Source: CAZXEU01 sp964639665 (GTDB lineage: Bacteria > Bacteroidota > Rhodothermia > Rhodothermales > Bin80). From it: DNA of 39,972 nucleotides. Below the pieces are notes generated by a model. It did no database searches, was not told the origin of the DNA, and worked only from the letters and a program-made list of their open reading frames with translations. Location of the stretch: contig CAZXEU010000015.1 in assembly GCA_964639665.1 (NCBI GenBank), positions 1 to 39,972 on the forward strand, read 5' to 3'. A program made the position numbers and the translations under genes. Shown here piece by piece: positions 25,197 through 33,559 of the stretch (position 1 is its first letter; each line of letters starts with the position of its first letter).

Positions 25197-26498
25197 TCAG
25201 CTTCCGCCGAATACCTCATCAATGGGCTTCGGGAACTGCCGAAAGATCCTGTCCCCCGGCCGGTCGTTGGGCAGTTCGTCCAGGCGGCCATGCCGGCGCA
25301 TGTCCACCCACCGGTGGCCTTCCATGAATAGCGAAAACAGGCGCTCGTGCAGCAGGTCATCCAGCGCCGTTGCCGCAGTCAGGGCCCTGGTCGGCAAGCC
25401 GGCGGCGGCGCGCACGCGGTTGATGTCCGCTTCTGCCGCGGAAAGATCCCCCGTGCCGATGTACGCTTCGGCCCTCAGCAGCAACAATTCCTCGTTGCGC
25501 ATAATGGGGAGCGGCGCAGTCGCACTTGCCGCCACCGTTACCACGAGCGCGCTGGTGAGACCGCCGCCGGAAGTCGGAGCAGGATCAAAGGAGGCATCGT
25601 CCGAGCGATCCAGAATCTTGGCCGCATAGCGCAGATCGCCCGGCAAGGCCATTTCCTTTAGCTGCGGATGGGCGCGCAGTTTCACCGTTGATGCCGTGGC
25701 CACGGAAAAGAGCGGGTTCAGCTGATCGCCTGCACCGGCGCTGAAGGCGTGGTAGACTCCGAAATTCATGCCCGCGGCCGTATCCAGAAAGGAGTCCGCA
25801 AGCGCGGCAAGTGCCGCTTCGTGGTCAGCCCGGTAGACGGCTACGCGGGCCCGGAGACCGCGGTTGAAGCCGGCAAACGTGCCCGGCGTATCGAATCCGG
25901 CAAAGCCGGCAGAGAGCTTGAATGGGAAGGCAGTTCCTCCGGACTGCAGGCTCGCATGGCCAGCATCCAGCAGCTGCTCTATCCTGTCGTATGCTTCATC
26001 CGCCGACACAAACGGCACGTCCTCCGCCCCCGAGACTTCAAGCTTGATGCCGTTGTCCCCCAGGTAGTTGAGATTCAGCAGAAACTGGTAAGCGACAAGC
26101 GTGGAACAGAAGCCTGCTGTGGCAGAAAGCGCAGGCCCGGCGAGCTCCGCCTCTGCCCTGTCCAGGAGTGTCAACAGGTTGCGGACCGCGCGGTAGCGCG
26201 CACTCCATGGCCGAAGCAGGATGAAGCCTCCCGGATCCAGCGGACCTACAATCAGCTCGTCAACCCAGCGCGGATCGGCGGCATCCATGTTATATGCCTC
26301 CCGTCCGAGCCCCGCCGATGCCGTAAGGTAGACAAACAGGTCCGTGCGAAGGCTTCCTTCTACGCCGGAAACCAGGCTCTGAAGCGACACGTCGGCGGAG
26401 TTCGGCGCATTCGGATCGGTGACCTCCAGCGAATCGCAGGCGCCGAGAAAGAGCATGAACGCCGTGGCAAGGAAGCAAGCAGCCGGCAGCTTGGGCAT
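25197..26498 (-). CDS. SusD/RagB-family nutrient-binding lipoprotein
   Basis: A protein of 433 residues from ATG 26498. The frame extends upstream to 26684, but only this start gives a signal peptide with lipobox (FLGAC, Cys about 20). The mature N-terminus DSLEVTDPNAPNSADV is typical of the family. The C-terminal hallmark LLLRAEAYIGTGDLSAAEADINRVR is followed by LLHERLFSLFMEGHRWVDMRRHG. TPR-like helices fill the middle. SusD proteins act as the lid on their SusC barrel and capture the ligand. It starts 29 bp after the susC-like stop, forming a standard SusCD pair. The ligand could be a glycan, a peptide or another oligomer. Confidence 0.92.
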   Translation of the reverse strand: MPKLPAACFLATAFMLFLGACDSLEVTDPNAPNSADVSLQSLVSGVEGSLRTDLFVYLTASAGLGREAYNMDAADPRWVDELIVGPLDPGGFILLRPWSARYRAVRNLLTLLDRAEAELAGPALSATAGFCSTLVAYQFLLNLNYLGDNGIKLEVSGAEDVPFVSADEAYDRIEQLLDAGHASLQSGGTAFPFKLSAGFAGFDTPGTFAGFNRGLRARVAVYRADHEAALAALADSFLDTAAGMNFGVYHAFSAGAGDQLNPLFSVATASTVKLRAHPQLKEMALPGDLRYAAKILDRSDDASFDPAPTSGGGLTSALVVTVAASATAPLPIMRNEELLLLRAEAYIGTGDLSAAEADINRVRAAAGLPTRALTAATALDDLLHERLFSLFMEGHRWVDMRRHGRLDELPNDRPGDRIFRQFPKPIDEVFGGS

Positions 26499-26526
26499 AA
26501 CGCGACAGTCCGTGGGTCCGCAGGTG

Positions 26527-29439
26527 CTAGAAGCCGACTGAGACCTTGAAGTAATAGTGCCGGGCAGACGGAAACGGCAGCGTATCCACCGAACGGCCGA
26601 TGGCCACATTGCCAAACTGGCTGACTTCTGGATCGTAGCCGGAATACGGCGTAAAGACCAGCAGATTGCGTCCGGACAGCCCAATGTCCAGGCTGCTTAC
26701 CGCGGAGCCGAACCAGCCCTGCACCAGGATCGGGGGCATGCTGTACTGCAGACTGACTTCGCGGAGCTTGACATACGTGCCGTCTTCAACATACCGCTCT
26801 CCCGGGCTTTCGATCGCCAGCCGAGCCTGGCCCGAAGGCATGTCCAGATCAGGAGATGTTCCTCCAATATCGGAAAGGAATCTTCCCAGATTGATGACGT
26901 CACCGCCCTGCTTCCAGTCCCAGAGGAAACCGAGGTGCAGGTTCTTTGCGCGCAGGGTGCTGCTCCAAGAAAGCGAAAAATCCGGCGTCTCGTCGCCGTA
27001 CGCCGTCTTGATGCCTTGCGGGTTCAGGCCTACAATCGTGGTGGGCGAGCTGCCTTCCCGGATTTCGTACTGCCCCAAGGATAGCGCAAATCCGCCCATT
27101 TCAAACGTGTCCACCTCCAGGCGCGTGATCCGGGAGCTGTGCTTGCCGAAGTTGAAGCGCGTTTGCCACCTGAGACCGGGTCTGAGCACCGGCGTCAGGT
27201 TAAGCGAGAGTTCGTATCCGCTCGTGCGCATGTTCCCCGCGTTGATGAACTGGGAAACGTAGCCGGACGAAGGCGGAAGGCTGTTTTCCAGAATGAGGTC
27301 GCTGATGTCCTGGTTGTAGAACGTCGCTTCCAGAAAGGCCCGCTCGTCCAGAAAGCCGATGTCTAGGCCTGCCTCCAGCTCCTGCGTGATCTCCGGCTCG
27401 ATGTCGGGATTGCCCAGCCTCGCCGGTGCGGATACACCACCCAGGCCCGCTATATTTTCCGGCACCAGCGACGTGAACTTTGCCGCAAATAGCGGCAGGT
27501 TTCCCGTGCGGCCAAAGGCCGCGCGCAATTTCATGGCGCTCGCCAGAAATTGCTCCGGATCCCAGAATCCGTATTCTGACCGCTGCACGGAGGCCGAAAC
27601 CTTCGGATACAGATAGTACCGGTCGGGATCGCCGTTGCGGCTGCTGGCATCCGCCCGCAGTCCGGCCGTCAGGTAGATGCGTCCTCCGATGTCCACTTCC
27701 TCCTGAGCGAAGAATCCCCGTTCCCGCTGCCGCAGTCGATCCTGCAATCCGTCCAGGCTGGAGGCCTGGTCAATGTTCTGCTGCGTCTCCACCAGTCCCC
27801 GGGCAATCACGCTGACCGAATTCCGGTCGCGCTCCTCGTATTGATAGCCGAGCGAAGTATTGAGAAGCGTGCCTGCGCCCCACTGCCAGCGGTGCACGGC
27901 ACTGAGGGCATAGTTGGTGCTCAGGCTAGTGGATTCTCCGGCGACGGAGATTCCCCGGAAGGCGGCATCCTTGGCCCTTTCAAACTGCAGCATGGGCGGA
28001 GAGACTACCGTGTGCTCCGCCGAATAGAAGTCCGCTCCGCCCTGCACGTTCAGGTCCATGACCGCGGTACGGGACGTGTGCAGATTGAAGTCGATGCGAC
28101 CCGAGCCCACCACCCGGTGCACGAGTTCGTTGTTCGTCAGTGCCTCCACCGTATGCAGGGGATTGGAACCCGCCGGGCCGTCCGGATAGACGCTGCCGAC
28201 TGGGCGCAGATCGATGAACGGCAGCGTAAAGGCCTGTGCAAAACCAAGCGTGGTGCTGCCCTGGTTCTCATTTCCCGTTATGCTTCGATCGCTTTCTGAT
28301 CGAACGATATTGGTATGGGCGTTGACGGAAAGCCGCCTGCCGAAGCGGTGTTCGACGTTGATGCGGCCCGAGACCTTGTCAAAGCCGGTATTGTTGACAA
28401 TGCCCCCTTCGCTGAGCGCCAGGGCGCTCACATAGAAGCGTGTCTCTTCCGTGCCTCCGGATATGCTGGCAACCGTTTCGCGCAGAAAGCCGGTGTTGCC
28501 GTAAAGCAAATCCTCGTAGTCGATGTTACCGTTTTGCCTGAGCAGCGCCGCTCCACCCTCCATGACCGCTTCCGCGGTCTCTTCCGTGAACCGACGAAAA
28601 CCGATACGCTTCAGGATCCGGGAGGCACCCAGCTGCTGGGAGACCCGGATGCGGGTCCTGCCCGGCAGACCCTGCTTCGTGGTGATTATCACTACGCCGT
28701 TGGTGGCCTTGGAGCCGTAGATCGCAGAGGCACTGGCACCCTTTAGCACCTCGATGCCTGCAATGTCGTTGGGATTGATATCCGCGATGCGGTTGGAGGG
28801 CTGGCCCTGGGGATTGGCGCTGCCGGCGACCGTGGCCGCCGTCACGACATCAATGCCGCTCTGGATGGCCGAGTTGTCCACAATGACTCCGTCAATGACA
28901 TAGAGCGGCTGCGTGTCCCCGGTGATGGTCGACGTGCCGCGAAGGTTTACGTTTATGCCCCCGCCCGGCGCACCCGTGTTCTGGCTTATGTAGAGCCCGG
29001 CAATCTTTCCGCCCAGAGCCCGTTCAAGCGTCTGCGCCGGCGCGAGGACGAGATCCTCCGCAGTAACCGTGCCCACTGCATGAGCCAGCGCACTGCGCTT
29101 CACGCTGGTCGCCACACCCGTTACCACCACCTCTTCCAGGCCCAGGATATCTTCCCGGAGCTGGACAACCACGACTGTCTCACCGCTCCAGACTATCTCC
29201 TCTGACCGGTAGCCCACAAAAGAGTAGACGAGCGTACCCTCCGCCGCCGCCAGCGAAAGCTCGTAACTGCCGTCCTCTGCGGTGGCCGTGCCGATCGTCG
29301 TTCCCTTGAGCAGAACTCCCGCGCCGGCAAGAGGCGCGCCCGTTTCCGCATCCGTTACCCAGCCGGAAACGCCCTGGCCCGCCGCAATTCCGGGGGCGAT
29401 AAGCACAAGTGCAATACTCCAGAGGGCACAGTAGCGCAT
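26527..29439 (-). CDS. SusC/RagA-family TonB-linked outer-membrane transporter
   Basis: About 970 residues. A signal peptide (LWSIALVLIAPGIAAGQ) precedes a carboxypeptidase regulatory-like domain (VSGWVTDAETGAPLAGAGVL), then LGLEEVVVTG. The plug carries the SusC signature (YVIDGVIVDNSAIQ, then IEVLKGASASAIYGSKATNG and GVVIITTKQG). A beta-barrel ends in YYFKVSVGF. The ATG at 29439 gives a short leader; an ATG at 29463 adds eight residues and is also plausible. With the downstream susD-like gene it forms an uptake complex. No glycoside hydrolase, sulfatase or regulator is next to it, which is unusual for a polysaccharide locus. Confidence 0.93.
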   Translation of the reverse strand: MRYCALWSIALVLIAPGIAAGQGVSGWVTDAETGAPLAGAGVLLKGTTIGTATAEDGSYELSLAAAEGTLVYSFVGYRSEEIVWSGETVVVVQLREDILGLEEVVVTGVATSVKRSALAHAVGTVTAEDLVLAPAQTLERALGGKIAGLYISQNTGAPGGGINVNLRGTSTITGDTQPLYVIDGVIVDNSAIQSGIDVVTAATVAGSANPQGQPSNRIADINPNDIAGIEVLKGASASAIYGSKATNGVVIITTKQGLPGRTRIRVSQQLGASRILKRIGFRRFTEETAEAVMEGGAALLRQNGNIDYEDLLYGNTGFLRETVASISGGTEETRFYVSALALSEGGIVNNTGFDKVSGRINVEHRFGRRLSVNAHTNIVRSESDRSITGNENQGSTTLGFAQAFTLPFIDLRPVGSVYPDGPAGSNPLHTVEALTNNELVHRVVGSGRIDFNLHTSRTAVMDLNVQGGADFYSAEHTVVSPPMLQFERAKDAAFRGISVAGESTSLSTNYALSAVHRWQWGAGTLLNTSLGYQYEERDRNSVSVIARGLVETQQNIDQASSLDGLQDRLRQRERGFFAQEEVDIGGRIYLTAGLRADASSRNGDPDRYYLYPKVSASVQRSEYGFWDPEQFLASAMKLRAAFGRTGNLPLFAAKFTSLVPENIAGLGGVSAPARLGNPDIEPEITQELEAGLDIGFLDERAFLEATFYNQDISDLILENSLPPSSGYVSQFINAGNMRTSGYELSLNLTPVLRPGLRWQTRFNFGKHSSRITRLEVDTFEMGGFALSLGQYEIREGSSPTTIVGLNPQGIKTAYGDETPDFSLSWSSTLRAKNLHLGFLWDWKQGGDVINLGRFLSDIGGTSPDLDMPSGQARLAIESPGERYVEDGTYVKLREVSLQYSMPPILVQGWFGSAVSSLDIGLSGRNLLVFTPYSGYDPEVSQFGNVAIGRSVDTLPFPSARHYYFKVSVGF

Positions 29440-29550
29440 GGACCTAGTCCGAGTCAGCTGCATCCATGCTTTGAATATAGATGGTTGACGCCAAAGTAAC
29501 GCCCGGGCCGACAATCCCTGCGCAATTCCCCATCACGAAGCAACGCCTCT

Positions 29551-29558
29551 TATATTTG
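29551..29558 (+). promoter_or_regulatory. Bacteroidota-type -7 promoter element for xseA
   Basis: TATATTTG matches the TAnnTTTG consensus exactly and ends 27 nt before the xseA ATG at 29586. A good -33 partner is not evident. Confidence 0.45.
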
Positions 29559-29585
29559 CGGCACCCAAACCGGTCATTTGTACTC

Positions 29586-30803
29586 ATGCCTGAAGTCTAC
29601 AATGTGGCCGGGCTCGTCAGCCAGCTTCGCAGGCAGGTAGAAGAAGTCGGCGACAGCCTCTGGGTAAGAGGCGAAGTATCGCATTTCAAGTCATACGGCC
29701 ACTGGTATTTCAGCATCAAGGACGAAGAGGCCCGCCTGGACTGCGTCATGTGGAAATCGCTCACCGGCCGCGTAGGCTTCACTCCGGAGACCGGAATGCT
29801 GGTGCTGCTTCAGGGCATGCCTACCGTGTACGTGAAGGAAGGACGTCTGCAACTGGTGGTGCAGCAAGCGATGCCGGCAGGCGAAGGTGCGCTCCACAAG
29901 GCATTCGAAGCCTTGAAAAGACGGCTGGAACGAGAGGGGCTTTTTGCCCCCGCGCGCAAGCGAGCCCTTCCGGGGTTTCCGGCCGTTGTCGGGGTCGTGA
30001 CCAGCGGCCAGAGCGCTGCCTACAGGGACATCGTAAAGGTTCTAGGTCAGCGCTATCCCGCAGCCCGGATCGTTCTTCGCTCCGTACGCGTGCAGGGACC
30101 GGTTGCCGCGGCCGAGATTGCTGGTGCCATCAACGAATTCAGCAGCCTGGCAGCTGCGCACCCGGATCGCCCGGACGTGCTCATCGTCGGCCGCGGAGGC
30201 GGCGCCGCGGAAGACTTGTGGGCATTCAACGAAGAAGTGGTGGCGCGTGCGCTCTTTGCCTGCACGGTACCGACCATAACCGGGATCGGCCATGAAACGG
30301 ATGTGACTATCGCCGACTATGTGGCAGATTGCAGAGCTTCCACGCCTAGCAACGCCGCGGAGCTTGCTGTCCCAGCAGCAGATCAGATCGCGCGACGCAT
30401 CAGCGAGACAGCTCTGGCAATGCACGCCGGCATGCGCTCGCGCATTCGCGAGCGGCGGCTGCAGGTGCGGGCCGCCGTCGAGTCCAACCGCTTTGCCCGT
30501 CCTGTCCGGCACCTGAACGACGCGAGGCAGGATCTGGACAGGCTGGTGGAACGACTGGCAGCCGGGATCCGGCACCGCCTCCATAGCAGTCGGAGCAACG
30601 TGTCAATCCTGGAGGGCCGACTCGGAACACTGGATCCGCGTCGCGCAACCAATCGTGGCTATGTACGCGTCGAACGGGAGGGCCGGCGCATCCGTAGAGC
30701 AGTTGAGTTGTATACCGGCGACGAAGTAGGGTTGAGGTTCGTGGACGGAGAGGTTTCGGCAAGAGTACTTGAGGCACTGCGAAGTGCCACGGCAACTTCC
30801 TGA
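29586..30803 (+). CDS. xseA: Exodeoxyribonuclease VII large subunit
   Basis: A protein of 405 residues; ATG 29586 begins the family-typical MPEVYNVAGLVSQLRRQVE. An N-terminal OB-fold nucleic-acid-binding domain (about 1-100, LWVRGEVSHFKSYGHWYFSI) is followed by the catalytic domain (VVTSGQSAAYRDI, LIVGRGGGAAEDLWAFN, GIGHETDVTIADYVAD, STPSNAAEL) and a coiled-coil C-terminal part. It degrades single-stranded DNA in both directions together with XseB. XseB is encoded 2 kb downstream rather than adjacent, separated by two unrelated genes. Confidence 0.96.
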   Translation: MPEVYNVAGLVSQLRRQVEEVGDSLWVRGEVSHFKSYGHWYFSIKDEEARLDCVMWKSLTGRVGFTPETGMLVLLQGMPTVYVKEGRLQLVVQQAMPAGEGALHKAFEALKRRLEREGLFAPARKRALPGFPAVVGVVTSGQSAAYRDIVKVLGQRYPAARIVLRSVRVQGPVAAAEIAGAINEFSSLAAAHPDRPDVLIVGRGGGAAEDLWAFNEEVVARALFACTVPTITGIGHETDVTIADYVADCRASTPSNAAELAVPAADQIARRISETALAMHAGMRSRIRERRLQVRAAVESNRFARPVRHLNDARQDLDRLVERLAAGIRHRLHSSRSNVSILEGRLGTLDPRRATNRGYVRVEREGRRIRRAVELYTGDEVGLRFVDGEVSARVLEALRSATATS

Positions 30804-30828
30804 TTCGCGGTCGGCGCGCCGCCTGCAC

Positions 30829-31938
30829 ATGAGCAATCCTACCAAGCAGCACTGGCTTGAGCTGCGTCCGCAAGCGCGGCTCGACCTGATCGATGTAGCG
30901 AAACGCCTGAGGGCAGAAACCAACGGCACGCTGGACCCCTACGCCAAGCTGCTGTTTTGCTCCATGCACACGACGGCCGGATACCTTGACCAGGCTCTCG
31001 TGGAGCGCATGCAGCACAGGCGCCAGTCCGTCAAGGACCTGGTACGTGCCGCGCAGCGCCTGTTTCCCGAAGGAGCCGCCTACTGGCACGACCGGATGAG
31101 CCTTCGCACGGAGCTGTCTGCAGACCAGAAGGACCGGGAGCCCCTCAATGCAGACTCGCATCTGGCCTATATCGGGCTGGGTCTCGACAACTGCGCCTCC
31201 TACGACAATCGCAGCGACATCCCTGTCTATTTTATCGATCTTGACGGGGTTGTCCACGGCACACAGCGCAGTCGCCGGACCCTTGTCGTGGGCTACAACA
31301 GCGCCGAGACCGTAGCGGAATTCACCGTGGAGGTACCCGTGTCACCCGGACCCATCGACACCGTGAACCTTGACGATGCCGAGCTCGGGCTTGCCGCCAG
31401 GATAGAAGACCTGATCAGGGAGCACGGCGTAACCAGCGGCGTAGTCCGCATTGCGCTGGATGCGGCCGAAACGGACGCGGGGCTTACTGTAAATGAGTAC
31501 GAGCCGCTGCTAGTGCGGAACGACCTGCCTAGCGTGCTGCGCAATCCGCTGCAGTACATGCGGGAACAGGCCGTAAGCATCATCCGTGATCCGCTCAGCC
31601 TGCCGACCAAGGCCCGGCACTATCTGCGGCACGATCTGGTGCAGATTATCCACGAAATCCGCAGCACCATCGGCCGCAACGCTTCGCTGCTGGAGAGCCT
31701 CATACACAGGCTGGGCATAAACGTGGCGTTGCTGGATAGTGTCATTGACCGCGTGGCAACAGTACCCGCGCCGCGCTGGTTGCGCGTAGGCCGGGCCGTG
31801 TCCCTACTGGTGGCCGAAAACGGCGGTGCAGGACGCATGATTCGCGGACGCTACCAGAGTCCTATCCTGCTCCAGTGGCACCGTGCCCAGGGCGGCCGCC
31901 GCAAACTCGCCGTCACGATCCGCCGGTTCGCGGGCTAG
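30829..31938 (+). CDS. Long UPF0047/YjbQ-domain protein
   Basis: A protein of 369 residues from ATG 30829, 25 bp after xseA. The first 170 or so resemble the UPF0047 (YjbQ) fold: FCSMHTTAGYLDQAL with the conserved His, NADSHLAYIGLGLDN, and DIPVYFIDLDGVVHGTQRS where the family has the IPI...LGTWQ motif. Members of about 140 residues are thought to have weak thiamine-phosphate synthase-like activity. Here about 200 extra C-terminal residues follow, mainly charged alpha-helical with LLLRND-like and ESLIHRLGINVALL segments, with no recognised domain. Its stop overlaps the stop of the convergent SDR gene. Function is unknown. Confidence 0.65.
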   Translation: MSNPTKQHWLELRPQARLDLIDVAKRLRAETNGTLDPYAKLLFCSMHTTAGYLDQALVERMQHRRQSVKDLVRAAQRLFPEGAAYWHDRMSLRTELSADQKDREPLNADSHLAYIGLGLDNCASYDNRSDIPVYFIDLDGVVHGTQRSRRTLVVGYNSAETVAEFTVEVPVSPGPIDTVNLDDAELGLAARIEDLIREHGVTSGVVRIALDAAETDAGLTVNEYEPLLVRNDLPSVLRNPLQYMREQAVSIIRDPLSLPTKARHYLRHDLVQIIHEIRSTIGRNASLLESLIHRLGINVALLDSVIDRVATVPAPRWLRVGRAVSLLVAENGGAGRMIRGRYQSPILLQWHRAQGGRRKLAVTIRRFAG

Positions 31939-32711
31939 ATCAGCGACCGGGATTGGCCACCGTCCGCATTCAGGCAGGCCCCGGTAACCAGGCTTGCCCG
32001 GTCGGATACCAGGAAGGCGGCTACATCAGCGATCTCCTCCGCGGTGCCGAAGCGGCCAATGGGCAGATTCCGAGCCACAAACGCCCGCATCCCCTCGGGA
32101 TCGCTTCGTACGCGCTTGTCCCACGACCCTCCCGGGTATCGGATGGAGCCGGGCGCGAGGCTGTTTACCCGGATGCCATGCGGGGCCAGCTCCAGCGCCA
32201 TGATCTTCGCCGCACTGATAACGGCGCTCTTCGTCGCATTGTAGATGGAAAGCCCGGATCCACCCGCCTCCCGCCCAAAAATCGATGCCACGAAGAGAAT
32301 CGAGCCCGAGCCCGTGCGCTTCATGGCCGCGATGGCATGGCGGCTGCACCGGACGTGCACCCGCAGGTTGATATCGAGAACTGCTTCCCAGTCTTCGTCC
32401 GTCGTTTCCTCGAAGGCCTTGCGGCGGTTACCGCCCACGTTGTTGATGAGCACGTCCAAGCGCCCCAGTCGGCTCTCGGCCTCGGCTATGAGATGCTCCG
32501 GGGCGTCGTCCTGCGTCAGATCAAGAGCGATGTCATGAGCCGCAATCCCCAGCCGGCGCATTTCCGAGGCAGCCTGCCCGAGCTCCTCCCGGCTGCGGGC
32601 ACACACTACCAGATTGCAACCTTCCCGCGCAAGGCGCAAAGCCATGGCCCTGCCGAGCCCGCGGCTTGCGCCCGTTACAACCGCCGTCTTTCCCCTAAGA
32701 CCAAGATCCAT
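31935..32711 (-). CDS. Short-chain dehydrogenase/reductase
   Basis: A classical SDR of 258 residues. The NAD(P) motif TGASRGLG lies at 13-20, NNVGG near 90, catalytic Ser near 143 (FVASIFG), and Tyr157/Lys161 in YNATK. The end LNADGGQSRSLI is typical of the family. ATG 32711 (MDLGLRGKTAVVTG) is chosen over the frame start at 32762. The gene is antisense to its neighbours and sits between xseA/UPF0047 and xseB. The substrate cannot be predicted. Confidence 0.92.
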   Translation of the reverse strand: MDLGLRGKTAVVTGASRGLGRAMALRLAREGCNLVVCARSREELGQAASEMRRLGIAAHDIALDLTQDDAPEHLIAEAESRLGRLDVLINNVGGNRRKAFEETTDEDWEAVLDINLRVHVRCSRHAIAAMKRTGSGSILFVASIFGREAGGSGLSIYNATKSAVISAAKIMALELAPHGIRVNSLAPGSIRYPGGSWDKRVRSDPEGMRAFVARNLPIGRFGTAEEIADVAAFLVSDRASLVTGACLNADGGQSRSLI

Positions 32712-32771
32712 TTGCAGTCGCACTTCACGACCCGGCCAAGATACCGAAGCTGCGGATAGCAATTGCTCGGC

Positions 32772-32786
32772 GAATTTCGGAAATTC
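32772..32786. promoter_or_regulatory. Palindrome in the SDR/xseB divergent region
   Basis: gaatttc-g-gaaattc forms a 7 bp inverted repeat with a one-base centre, within the 102 bp between the divergent SDR and xseB starts. It could be an operator, but a repeat this short can occur by chance. Confidence 0.25.
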
Positions 32787-32813
32787 CGTGTTGTTTCACG
32801 CCAGTGCCCGTCC

Positions 32814-33023
32814 ATGCCTGAGCCCGTGCCGCCGCTCGAAGAGGCATTGCAGCGCCTGGAGGCCATCGCCCGGCGACTGGATGAAGACGCGGGTACGCTG
32901 GAAGAGGCCCTTAAGGACTACGAGGAGGGAATCCAACTGGCGCGCCAGTGCCTGGAACGCTTAGATGCCGCCGAATTACGCGTAGCCGAGCTTCGCCAGT
33001 CCTTGCAAGGCGAGGACGACTAG
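32814..33023 (+). CDS. xseB: Exodeoxyribonuclease VII small subunit
   Basis: A protein of 69 residues from ATG 32814; an upstream TTG at 32763 would add a non-homologous leader. The family pattern is clear: LEEALQRLEAIARRLDEDAG, then TLEEALKDYEEGIQLARQC, ending in a charged coiled-coil helix. It binds XseA to form exonuclease VII. It is followed 19 bp later by the 167-residue gene. Confidence 0.93.
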   Translation: MPEPVPPLEEALQRLEAIARRLDEDAGTLEEALKDYEEGIQLARQCLERLDAAELRVAELRQSLQGEDD

Positions 33024-33042
33024 TAAACCGCCCGAGCCAGCC

Positions 33043-33546
33043 ATGAAACTCTTCCCCCATCTTGCCGATTCGGCTCGCGTGTGGGTCTTCGCCCTCGATC
33101 AAACGCCGGACGATCCAGGCATCCTGCTTAAGCCGGTCCGCACATTCTTGGGTACCTGGACATCCCACGGCATCCGCGTAGCGGCGGATGCGACGCTTCT
33201 CCGGAAACGCTTCCTCATCGTTGCCGGCAGCCGGACGGACGGCAACGCCATTTCCGGGTGCGGCATTGACGCCCTCATGCAGGCCGTCACTGATGCTGCA
33301 GCTTCCGCAGGTGTGCGGCTCCATTCGCCGCTCGCGGTCCATTACCGGGACGCTTCGGGGGGCGTCGTCAGCACCTCCCGCAAGGAATTGCGCTCGCTGG
33401 TCCGATCCGGCGCAATTGGAGACTGCACCTTGGTATTCGATGTGAGCATCACGACGCTCGGAGCCGTTCGAGCCGGCCAATTCGAGCGGGCTTTCCGGGA
33501 CAGCTGGCATGCCAGAATACCTGGGCTGGCTGTCCAGGCGGCGTAG
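33043..33546 (+). CDS. Conserved Bacteroidota protein of unknown function
   Basis: A protein of 167 residues. The pattern VWVFALDQT, then FLGTWTSHGIRV, RFLIVAGS and ISGCGIDALMQ matches a small Bacteroidota family often mislabelled ABC transporter ATPase, although there is no Walker motif. The central SGCGID (SGCSID in relatives) is the most conserved block. It has no signal peptide, so it is probably cytosolic. It lies between xseB and the channel gene on the same strand. Function is unknown. Confidence 0.75.
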   Translation: MKLFPHLADSARVWVFALDQTPDDPGILLKPVRTFLGTWTSHGIRVAADATLLRKRFLIVAGSRTDGNAISGCGIDALMQAVTDAAASAGVRLHSPLAVHYRDASGGVVSTSRKELRSLVRSGAIGDCTLVFDVSITTLGAVRAGQFERAFRDSWHARIPGLAVQAA

Positions 33547-33559
33547 CCTGCGACGCTCC

